In this document: positions 1 to 6,246 of the stretch, in pieces
Numbering within the stretch: the stretch's first letter is position 1
Layout of the letters: every line of letters begins with the position of its first letter
Assembly: GCA_046482855.1 (NCBI GenBank)
Contig: JAWOEH010000174.1
Span: 1 to 6,443 of the forward strand
From: CAYVSF01 sp046482855
Lineage (GTDB): Bacteria; Bacteroidota; Bacteroidia; Bacteroidales; UBA12077
Direction: 5' to 3'
Length of the DNA: 6,443 nucleotides
Program-made: the position numbers and the translations under genes
The notes under the pieces: generated by a model
Databases searched by the model: none
What the model saw: the letters and a program-made list of their open reading frames with translations, nothing else
What the model was told of the DNA's origin: nothing

Positions 1-1107
1 AGGAAACTGCCAAACTTCATAAGGCTCCTCCTTTTCAAAATTGTAGAGTTTAAAGGGATGGCAATAGCTGTTTCGGAATCCCTCGTGTTCAGCAAAACCC
101 AGGGAGGCATCATAGCGGAGCCCGGCATGTTGGTGTAAAGAAGGTGTAACCGGGAGCTGATACATAAGCCGGTGTTGACGAATCCCACTTATTGTTTGCG
201 GCGACACCTTGGAAAGCGCGTCCAAATCCGCATTAAGTAGCTCTTGATGGATTGAGGAGTCAACTGTTCCGTGTAATCCTATCTCTCCGCCGGCCTGGTT
301 GATTTGCTGCATGAGCTGAGCGATACGTTTCTCTGAGAAGCCGTAGTACGCATCGTGATGCCTTTTGCGTTTGGGCAGGAAGAAATAGGTAGCTTGCAGG
401 TTGTATTTTTTTTCTGTTTCCAGAAGAAAATCAAAATTCCAATAGGGATTTTTGCGTGTTAGGAGTGTATGGAATGTATGTTCTGTAAATGATTTCCAAC
501 GTTTTGTCCTGGCAAACTTACTGTTTGTCAGGCCCAGTACATTTTTGGCTTGGAAGATCCACTCATTAAGGGTGTATTTGTCCACCTGATCAACGTCGTG
601 TGATAGCCAAAGACCAAAAGTAGCAAAGCGACTTTTTCGTTCGAAAGGGAGGTTGTGGTATTGGCAGTATTGCTCCAAGCCTTGCAGTATGATTTCGAAG
701 TATTCGTTTACCAACGCTCGTTTCGTAATACCCAGTTTTTTCTGTATGGAGCGTTCCCAGGGGAAGCGCTTGTGTCGGTCCAGTTTCCCCGGCAAAAGCT
801 CCTGATATCCCGATAATAGGTAGAAGGCGGATTTTAGCAGGTCGTGATGAAAGGTTAACGTCCCCTGTTCAAAGGTATAAAAGGGTTTGTCGGGGTCGCC
901 CGGAAAGAGGATGGGGGTGTTGTTTATTCTGAAATTTATCTCGGGTTCATTTTTCTCACTTGAAAAAATGTTTACTTTATGTTTTCTTGTATCAACTTCG
1001 AAAGTATCAGTGATGTAGCTTATCTGGTGTCTAATGTTGTCAAATGATTTATCAGAAATATGTGTACTTAAGTGTAGTAGCACATAATTAGTGCGTTTAG
1101 CAATCAT
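1..1107 (-). CDS. Polysaccharide deacetylase-like protein, 3' end missing (first 369 residues)
   Basis: The reading frame is open from an ATG at 1107 to the left edge, so the C-terminus lies outside the window. Residues 1 to about 160 form an N-terminal domain of the kind seen before the catalytic part in Bacteroidota relatives. The NodB/CE4-like part then shows SHDVD at 169-173 (candidate base and metal Asp), EIGLHG at 275-280 (metal-binding His279) and RYDASLGF at 331-338. The second His of the classical HxxxH motif is replaced: position 283 is Asp. The substrate is therefore uncertain; the family usually removes N-acetyl groups from glycans. It is the last visible gene of a four-gene operon, 32 nt after the GNAT stop. 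The frame is open upstream of 1107, but I see no earlier ATG, and no clear Shine-Dalgarno. The first ~50 codons are much more AT-rich than the rest. Family confidence is high; the exact reaction is inferred. Confidence 0.88.
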   Translation of the reverse strand, partial: MIAKRTNYVLLHLSTHISDKSFDNIRHQISYITDTFEVDTRKHKVNIFSSEKNEPEINFRINNTPILFPGDPDKPFYTFEQGTLTFHHDLLKSAFYLLSGYQELLPGKLDRHKRFPWERSIQKKLGITKRALVNEYFEIILQGLEQYCQYHNLPFERKSRFATFGLWLSHDVDQVDKYTLNEWIFQAKNVLGLTNSKFARTKRWKSFTEHTFHTLLTRKNPYWNFDFLLETEKKYNLQATYFFLPKRKRHHDAYYGFSEKRIAQLMQQINQAGGEIGLHGTVDSSIHQELLNADLDALSKVSPQTISGIRQHRLMYQLPVTPSLHQHAGLRYDASLGFAEHEGFRNSYCHPFKLYNFEKEEPYEVWQFP

Positions 1108-1139
1108 ACTGAATTTGTTTATGGGATGTACGCTTACGC

Positions 1140-2153
1140 TTAAATGTTCATTATTTTCTTTAGAAAGAAAAGACTCTTTGCAAAAAAACCAATATTCTTT
1201 GTAATGTGAAAGTATGGGATTAATGTGTAATTGTAGGAGGCTTTGTATTCAGCAATTCCTGGCGTATTAGCTCCAATGAAATCGAAGTGAGTAATATTTT
1301 TATGCCCAAAATTGTCAAACACCTCTTTCATCAAGCCTTGATTAATCCCTGTATTAAGGTATTTAGGATTCGCGCCAGCTAGCCAATAATACGCTTGGTT
1401 TTGGTGGTAGACTATAACTTGTGCGGATGCGGCTTTCTCTTCATAATAAGCAATGTATATTTCAATTTTATTGGTCTTACTAATTTCTTTAATAAAGCAT
1501 TGAAAGGAATCAAGCGAAAATTTGAAAGTATGTTTTTGCCTTTTAAAAGAGAGCTCCTGTAGTTCGTAAAAATGACTGATGAGCTTATTGTTTATCCCTT
1601 TTTCATATTTGATAGGCTGTTTTGCCGATTTTTTTATCTGTCTCCGTATTGAAGGACTCCAGTTGTTAACCTCGTTTTTACTTAGGGTTTTGGTAAAGTA
1701 GGTATATAATGGTTTTGCTTTGAACTTATTCCATGTAAAAACTCGTATGTCTTTTATATCGGGCGGGAGAACCAGTGAAATATGGTGGAAGTTATTATTT
1801 AATTCTTGAATTAGTAATTCAAGAATTTCATTTTGTTGTGACAATTTTTTTGATAGGTATTCGGTATCCCTACTAGCAATAACTACCCCGCTATAAGGTG
1901 TTGCTACAGGAGGAATCATAATATTAAGGCCTAGTTTTTTTTGATGTCCAAATGCAATGCCCCCAACAAGTTGGTTGTTTTTATTATTTATACATACGAG
2001 GATCGAGAGACTAATACGATTATTATAATGTAGATATATATTAGATAACCATTCCGTTTTGAAAAAGACTGATCCTCCTTCCTCTTGCTCAACAAATGAG
2101 TCCCATAGTTTGAATTGCTGTTGATTTAAAAATCGAACCGAATATTTTGACAT
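1140..2153 (-). CDS. FemAB/BioF2-like GNAT-family acyl- or aminoacyltransferase
   Basis: This 337-residue cytoplasmic protein has the length and two-lobed layout of FemAB/BioF2-like double-GNAT proteins. The N-terminal lobe (about 1-155) includes the early FFKTEWL stretch (30-36). The second lobe begins with the basic segment SIRRQIKKSAK (168-178), characteristic of the family, and ends with FDFIGANTPGIAEYKASYN (290-308), which matches the family's typical FDF-G-x-x-x-x-GIA-x-[YF]K pattern. Family members transfer an amino acid or acyl group to an amino sugar or peptide; in polysaccharide loci they probably decorate an amino sugar. It starts 6 nt after the acyltransferase stop and precedes the deacetylase-like gene by 32 nt, so the genes are almost certainly co-transcribed. 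The coding sequence is very AT-rich, carries an A8 run (1935-1942) and contains a perfect inverted repeat (1801-1827). The donor and acceptor cannot be read from the sequence. Confidence 0.85.
   Translation of the reverse strand: MSKYSVRFLNQQQFKLWDSFVEQEEGGSVFFKTEWLSNIYLHYNNRISLSILVCINNKNNQLVGGIAFGHQKKLGLNIMIPPVATPYSGVVIASRDTEYLSKKLSQQNEILELLIQELNNNFHHISLVLPPDIKDIRVFTWNKFKAKPLYTYFTKTLSKNEVNNWSPSIRRQIKKSAKQPIKYEKGINNKLISHFYELQELSFKRQKHTFKFSLDSFQCFIKEISKTNKIEIYIAYYEEKAASAQVIVYHQNQAYYWLAGANPKYLNTGINQGLMKEVFDNFGHKNITHFDFIGANTPGIAEYKASYNYTLIPYFHITKNIGFFAKSLFFLKKIMNI
1801..1827. repeat. Perfect 12-bp inverted repeat inside the GNAT gene
   Basis: The arms AATTCTTGAATT (1801-1812) and AATTCAAGAATT (1816-1827) are exact reverse complements separated by AGT. 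Each arm is itself nearly palindromic. It lies wholly within coding sequence, across roughly residues 109-117 (EILELLIQE) of the GNAT protein, where repeated Glu, Leu and Ile codons partly explain it. The repeat is directly visible; any function is unknown. Confidence 0.9.
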
Positions 2154-2159
2154 AGTTCT

Positions 2160-2711
2160 CTAATTTTCTTCGTTTGTCTTCTTCTCCTTATAAGGGGGTA
2201 ACTCCTTAATTATTTTAGCGGGAACCCCGCCAATTAACAGATTGTCTTGCTCAAATGATTTGGTTACAACAGCTCCTGCTGCTATAACTACATGATTGCC
2301 CAGTGTTACACCTGCAGTAATGGTCACATTGGTCGCTAACCAGCAATTATCACCTATCTTAATGGGTGGAGCTTTTATATAGGAAGTGTAATCTGTAAGT
2401 GAGTGGTTCATACTTATAATATTAACGCCTGGCCCCATCCATACATTCTTGCCGAAATGGATACCGTTTCGTGCATCCAAGTAGCAGTTTCGATTCATCC
2501 CCGGGCTTCTTGTTCCTCTTATTATATTTTGTGGGCAAACCACTTTACTACTTCTATGCACAGGCCATTTGACACGTCCATTTATTCTTAAAAGCTTCTG
2601 ATAGAAGAAGTAGTGCAATAATGTAAATGGGTTGTAAGCCTTATTGGCAAATGTTTTTCCTGCAAACAGCTTTAAGCTGGAGTAGATAAGCTTATATACT
2701 AGTTTTCTCAT
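2160..2711 (-). CDS. Left-handed beta-helix (hexapeptide-repeat) O-acyltransferase
   Basis: This 183-residue protein belongs to the WcaF/LacA/NodL-like acyltransferases, which use acetyl-CoA (sometimes another acyl-CoA) to O-acylate sugars and work as trimers. Residues 1-45 are a hydrophobic and basic N-terminal extension, followed by the conserved lead-in WPVHRSSKVVCPQNI (49-63). Hexapeptide coils run from about 78 to 165. MNHSLTD (101-107) holds the likely catalytic His103. The usual C-terminal pattern is present: IGDNCWLATNVTI (119-131), VIAAGAVVT (142-150) and GGVPAKII (161-168). It sits between the sulfotransferase stop (2 nt upstream) and the GNAT start (6 nt downstream), consistent with translational coupling. 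The short basic and acidic tail after 170 is typical of the family. The likely role is O-acetylation of a nascent glycan; the acceptor sugar is unknown. Confidence 0.92.
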   Translation of the reverse strand: MRKLVYKLIYSSLKLFAGKTFANKAYNPFTLLHYFFYQKLLRINGRVKWPVHRSSKVVCPQNIIRGTRSPGMNRNCYLDARNGIHFGKNVWMGPGVNIISMNHSLTDYTSYIKAPPIKIGDNCWLATNVTITAGVTLGNHVVIAAGAVVTKSFEQDNLLIGGVPAKIIKELPPYKEKKTNEEN

Positions 2712-2713
2712 GC

Positions 2714-3682
2714 TTAATTTGCTTTGGTATAATTATCCCAGTTATATTTTTGTATTTCATGTAAAAATAGATCTTTTAATTCTGGGGTTAATCGATGTGT
2801 ATTCTGCACTGTAATATCTTTAAGCATGCTACTTGAATAGCTTAGCCTATAACCTAGGAATTCTTCGCATTTCATAACTACATTTAAAGGATTTTCTAAC
2901 TCCGAATAGTTTATCTCTAGCCATTGTTCCTTTCGAAAGAGGTTTTTCTTATTAAAAATATGCCGCTCTATTTCAAAAACCTGCTTGATAATTTGCGTGG
3001 CAAATGGGAGATGTATATCTGAGTGGAAAGAGGGTGTCTTTACTCCCCACCATTTATTAACAGCCGTATTGTTTTTTTTGCGAGCAAAATATATCGACTG
3101 TGCTGTAAAAAAAGGATCACGCTTAATCCAAATGATTTTTGTAGAGGGGTGCACTTTTGATAATAGCTCCATTCTTAGGCTATTGTATGTATTCTTAGAG
3201 ATAAAAGGTTTTTTGTAAATATTTAGTAATGCAAATAGCTTGCTTTTGAGTTTGATAAGGCTTTCCTGAGAAAAGTATTCAGGCATAAATGTATCCGCTG
3301 AGCTATTTAACAGATAATGTAGGATTTGCCCTCCCTCAGAGGGAGCTAGTAAACCATCGGCAGAAGTGTCACCATATTGAGATTGAAAGCTTTGATGTCT
3401 CCTGTTTCCATAAATAAACTGACTAATTTGTTTTCCAATTATAGGGGTTTCCTTTGCCAGATGGGTCAAGTTATCGAAATATATACAATCTAAGGTACTG
3501 GAGAGTATTTGATAGAAAATGGTTGTCCCACTTCGTGGTGAGCCAATGATAAATATTGGGAAGTGATTAGGAGTACTCTGACCATACTTTTTTTCTTTAG
3601 CCTTCTCTAATATATTTAAAATAGGGGCCATATATTTAAATACAGATCTAATGATAAAGTGACTTTTATTTTTCATTTTCAT
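2714..3682 (-). CDS. PAPS-dependent sulfotransferase
   Basis: This 322-residue protein is of the size usual for single-domain sulfotransferases, which move a sulfuryl group from PAPS to a sugar or lipid hydroxyl. FPIFIIGSPRSGTT (41-54) is the 5'-phosphosulfate-binding loop. KIIWIKRDPFFTAQS (182-196) carries the Arg188 and Ser196 expected of the 3'-phosphate site. WWGVKTP (211-217) and the late WLEINYSELENP (254-265) also fit bacterial members. No signal peptide or membrane segment is evident, so it should act in the cytoplasm on a precursor or lipid-linked sugar. It is the first gene of the operon; its stop lies 2 nt before the acyltransferase start. Two in-frame ATGs (3682 and 3676) are both possible starts. 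An A8 run lies in codons at 3072-3079. No PAPS-synthesis genes are in the window, so donor supply must come from elsewhere. Sulfation of a surface polysaccharide is inferred from context. Confidence 0.88.
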   Translation of the reverse strand: MKMKNKSHFIIRSVFKYMAPILNILEKAKEKKYGQSTPNHFPIFIIGSPRSGTTIFYQILSSTLDCIYFDNLTHLAKETPIIGKQISQFIYGNRRHQSFQSQYGDTSADGLLAPSEGGQILHYLLNSSADTFMPEYFSQESLIKLKSKLFALLNIYKKPFISKNTYNSLRMELLSKVHPSTKIIWIKRDPFFTAQSIYFARKKNNTAVNKWWGVKTPSFHSDIHLPFATQIIKQVFEIERHIFNKKNLFRKEQWLEINYSELENPLNVVMKCEEFLGYRLSYSSSMLKDITVQNTHRLTPELKDLFLHEIQKYNWDNYTKAN

Positions 3683-3711
3683 TTATAATACATAATTACC
3701 AGAGTAAAATA

Positions 3712-3719
3712 CAAAGATA
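3712..3719 (-). promoter_or_regulatory. Candidate Bacteroidota -7 box for the minus-strand operon
   Basis: Read on the minus strand this is TATCTTTG, a full match to the TAnnTTTG -7 consensus of Bacteroidota primary-sigma promoters. It lies 29 nt before the sulfotransferase ATG at 3682, which would leave a short leader. I find no good TTTG -33 box at the usual ~20-nt spacing, so the call rests on the -7 box and its position. Confidence 0.4.
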
Positions 3720-3756
3720 AGTTTTTCTATAGAAGGTATTATGGCTTCATTTGAAT

Positions 3757-3794
3757 CAACACACTCTACTCTTTTAGAGAGATACAAAGTGTTG
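3757..3794. repeat. Imperfect hairpin in the divergent spacer
   Basis: CAACAC (3757-3762) and GTGTTG (3789-3794) are exact inverted arms. Between them CTCT (3769-3772) can pair with AGAG (3776-3779) across a TTT loop, extendable by TCT/AGA (3765-3767 with 3780-3782) if A3768 is bulged. It sits mid-spacer between the divergent sulfotransferase and glycosyltransferase genes, about 38 nt upstream of the minus-strand -7 box, so it could be an operator. It has no U-tract on either strand that would make it a standard terminator. Confidence 0.45.
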
Positions 3795-3839
3795 TGGTGA
3801 AATAAAATATGGAAATAAATAAAATGTAAACGATAAAAA

Positions 3840-3868
3840 TACCTTATTTTGCAGTTATACCTTGTTTG
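3840..3868 (+). promoter_or_regulatory. Direct repeat and possible promoter of the glycosyltransferase gene
   Basis: TACCTTATTTTG (3840-3851) is followed 18 bp later by TACCTTGTTTG (3858-3868). Both resemble the Bacteroidota -7 consensus TAnnTTTG without matching it exactly, and the second ends 19 nt before the GTG start. No convincing -33 box precedes either copy. The repeat is plain in the sequence; promoter function is a guess based on position. Confidence 0.25.
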
Positions 3869-3887
3869 ACATAAATTAAATCTTATT

Positions 3888-5045
3888 GTGAAGATATTGA
3901 TGCTTCTCCCAACAAGCTTCCCCCCTGACGACAGGGTTGAGAAGGAAATGAAGGCCTTGGTTAATGCCGGTCATGAAGTGCAATTGGCCTGCACTGCACA
4001 GGAGAGTAGACCGCTAAAAGAAGAACGGGATGGTATTGTAATACATCGAAGGTACTTGTCTACCTTTTATTACAAGATGAGTGTGGCTGCACTCAGGCTC
4101 CCATTTTATTTCTCTTTCTGGCGAAAATTTGTGCGCGATTTATCAGCAAAGAATACCTACGATGTTGTTCATGTGCATGATCTTCCTTTGGCACAAATAG
4201 GGCTGGAGCTTAAGCAACAGATGGGGATTAAGTTTGTTCTGGACTTACATGAAAACTGGCCAGCATCTCTTGAAGGAGCTGTACACACTAATACAATTGC
4301 CGGCAGAATTCTCTCCTCTAATCGACAATGGCGACGCTATGAGCGTGATATGGTGAAGCAAGCTGATGCTATAATTACAGTTGTAGAAGAGATGAAACAG
4401 AGAATTGTGAAACTGGGTGCTGAGGAAGAGAGTGTGGTTATTGTCTCTAATTTCCTGGATGAGAAAAGTTTTCGTTTACCTGATATGATTCCTGACCAGA
4501 ATTACATTACACTTTATTATGCCGGTGGCATAAATATTCATCGTGGGCTTCAGGTTGTTATCAAGGCCTTAAAATACCTGATTTCTGATTTTCCTAGCAT
4601 CAGGCTTTGGATCATAGGAAAGGGTAGCTATCTGCCTGAGTTGATATCCTTGACTCAGCATTTGGGGCTTAAGGGTTTTGTGGATTTTAAAGGATGGATG
4701 AATTTTGATGGTATTGCCCGTAGTTTAATGCAATCTGATGTAGCCCTTATTCCGCATCTAAAGTCAGAACAAACAGACAATTCATCACCTAATAAGCTCT
4801 ATCAATACATGTATGCCAACAAACCTATCATGACCTCTGATTGCAATAGTTTAGCCAGAGTTGTAAATGGAGAACATGTTGGTATCGTTTATAGACATGA
4901 TGATCCAAAAGATTTTGCCCGCAACTTCAGGTTATTAATGCAAAATCCTAAAAGTTACATAGGAGGCCATCGTGTGGTTAATAAACGCTATCTATGGCAA
5001 CATGCTGCCGAAAGACTGTGTAGCTTGTATGAAAAGCTAAGTTAG
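3888..5045 (+). CDS. GT4-type glycosyltransferase, GT-B fold
   Basis: This 385-residue protein has the two Rossmann lobes of GT-B glycosyltransferases. The N-terminal acceptor lobe opens with KILMLLPTSFPPDDRVEKE (2-20), followed by VHVHDLPLA (94-102) and DLHENWP (119-125). The C-terminal nucleotide-sugar lobe has YYAGGINIHRGLQ (210-222), IGKGSY (243-248), FKGW (267-270) and the donor-site stretch SSPNKLYQYMYANKPI (299-314). At that site the classical EX7E pair is absent: Gln306 occupies the usual second Glu and Asn298 the first. I believe related Bacteroidota proteins also carry Gln there. The start is GTG; the next in-frame ATG (3900) would remove the first beta strand, and a TGA at 3867 closes the frame upstream. 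It stands alone on the plus strand and overlaps wecB by 4 nt at the 3' end. It probably adds one sugar to a lipid-linked glycan on the cytoplasmic side; donor and acceptor are not determinable here. Confidence 0.92.
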   Translation: MKILMLLPTSFPPDDRVEKEMKALVNAGHEVQLACTAQESRPLKEERDGIVIHRRYLSTFYYKMSVAALRLPFYFSFWRKFVRDLSAKNTYDVVHVHDLPLAQIGLELKQQMGIKFVLDLHENWPASLEGAVHTNTIAGRILSSNRQWRRYERDMVKQADAIITVVEEMKQRIVKLGAEEESVVIVSNFLDEKSFRLPDMIPDQNYITLYYAGGINIHRGLQVVIKALKYLISDFPSIRLWIIGKGSYLPELISLTQHLGLKGFVDFKGWMNFDGIARSLMQSDVALIPHLKSEQTDNSSPNKLYQYMYANKPIMTSDCNSLARVVNGEHVGIVYRHDDPKDFARNFRLLMQNPKSYIGGHRVVNKRYLWQHAAERLCSLYEKLS

Positions 5046-6121
5046 GACTTTGCCAACTCCTTTGCAATTCTTTCCGAGGCTTTCCCATTACCATAAAGGT
5101 CTTGTGTGAAATCAGCTTTTCGGGAAGCAATTGTAGAGATGGACTCCAGTATTTTTGGCTCTGAAGTCCCTGTTAAGATATTAAAACCACCCTCAACCAG
5201 TTCTGTCCATTCGGTTTCCTCTCTCATGGTTAGACAATACTTGTGAAAAAAGAAGGCTTCTTTTTGTACGCCTCCACTGTCTGTCATAACAAATTTGCTG
5301 TTCGAAACCAACTGAATCATATCTAAATAACCCACTGGTTCTATGGTTGTGAATTTTAGGTTGATATTTTGAGCGAGCAGTGCTTTCTTTGTTCGGGGAT
5401 GCAGAGGCAGCACTATTTGGGACTGATGGTTGAGCTGGTTTAAAACGCTGGTTATCTTTTTTAGCTTTATTGGGTTGTCAATGTTTTCTTGTCGATGCAT
5501 TGTGCACAAAATATAATTATCCTTTCTTAACGAAAGATCTTTAATTATTGACGATTGTTGTTCTGCTTTATCCTTGTAATATAATGAAGCATCTTGCATA
5601 ACATCTCCGCTGCGAATAATTTGGGTATTCAGGTTTTCATATCCCTCATTTTGTAAGTTTTCTATTGCTTTATCTGTTGGACAAAAGAGCCATGAAGAGA
5701 TTCTGTCGGTTAATACCCTGTTTGTCTCTTCAGGCATACGCATGTTGAATGATCTTAGTCCCGCTTCGATATGTGCAATAGGAATATGTAGTTTTTGCGC
5801 AGCTAAAGCCCCTGCCAATGTAGAATTTGTATCGCCATAAACGACAACAGCGGATGGCTTCTCTTTCATCAATATCTGTTCAATGCTTTCAAGCATGCGC
5901 GCTGTCATTGCCCCATGCGGCAGGCTATGGATAGATAAATTGTAAGCAGGTTTAGGTATTTCCATTTCGTGGAAAAAGATCTGCGACATATTGTTGTCAA
6001 AATGCTGGCCTGTATGTATTAGAATCTCATTAACACCTACCTTCTTGAGTGCTTTAGAGACAATCCCAGCCTTTATAAATTGAGGTCTAGCGCCTATGAT
6101 GGTGATTATCTTTTTTGACAT
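5042..6121 (-). CDS. wecB: UDP-N-acetylglucosamine 2-epimerase, non-hydrolysing
   Basis: This cytoplasmic enzyme interconverts UDP-GlcNAc and UDP-ManNAc, supplying ManNAc-type precursors for surface polysaccharides. The 359 residues are close to the family's usual 360-380. The family signatures appear in order: GARPQFIKA (10-18), HTGQHFD (36-42), YGDTNST (95-101, Asp97), HIEAGLRS (117-124, Glu119), MPEETNR (129-135, Glu131/132), MHRQEN (208-213, His209), PLHPRT (239-244), EPVGYLDM (261-268) and TDSGGVQKEA (280-289). These cover the catalytic Asp, Glu, Glu and His described for WecB. No key residue is missing, so it should be active. The 3' end overlaps the glycosyltransferase stop by 4 nt. 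The start lies 125 bp from the divergent YfhO-like gene. No UDP-ManNAc dehydrogenase gene is visible, so further conversion of the product cannot be judged. Confidence 0.96.
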   Translation of the reverse strand: MSKKIITIIGARPQFIKAGIVSKALKKVGVNEILIHTGQHFDNNMSQIFFHEMEIPKPAYNLSIHSLPHGAMTARMLESIEQILMKEKPSAVVVYGDTNSTLAGALAAQKLHIPIAHIEAGLRSFNMRMPEETNRVLTDRISSWLFCPTDKAIENLQNEGYENLNTQIIRSGDVMQDASLYYKDKAEQQSSIIKDLSLRKDNYILCTMHRQENIDNPIKLKKITSVLNQLNHQSQIVLPLHPRTKKALLAQNINLKFTTIEPVGYLDMIQLVSNSKFVMTDSGGVQKEAFFFHKYCLTMREETEWTELVEGGFNILTGTSEPKILESISTIASRKADFTQDLYGNGKASERIAKELAKS

Positions 6122-6202
6122 TTATCATGGTATTTTGGGTTTCAGTGAATGCCAGTGAGCTATTAACCCTGTTTTATTGGAATTATTTCACGTAATTTTT
6201 TC

Positions 6203-6210
6203 TATCTTGG
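6203..6210 (+). promoter_or_regulatory. Weak candidate -7 box for the YfhO-like gene
   Basis: TATCTTGG resembles TAnnTTTG with one mismatch and lies 36 nt before the ATG at 6247. A TTGG (6177-6180) stands 22 nt upstream, close to -33 spacing. Both elements are imperfect and the region is AT-rich, so the match could be chance. No equally good box was found for the divergent wecB gene. Confidence 0.25.
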
Positions 6211-6246
6211 TCCTTTAATCTTTACAAAGTAAAAAATAAATCTCGT

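Noticed and set aside
2403..2591. 62-codon plus-strand open frame
   Set aside because: It lies wholly antisense to the well-supported acyltransferase gene and shows no recognisable motif or start context.
2985..3218. 77-codon plus-strand open frame
   Set aside because: It is antisense to the sulfotransferase, and its composition simply mirrors the conserved coding strand.
3757..3794. Hairpin considered as a rho-independent terminator
   Set aside because: The stem is AT-rich and interrupted, has no T-tract on either side, and both flanking genes point away from it.
6143..6158. CAGTGA repeated with a 10-bp period in the wecB/YfhO spacer
   Set aside because: Six-base repeats are expected by chance; there is no symmetry or promoter box next to it.
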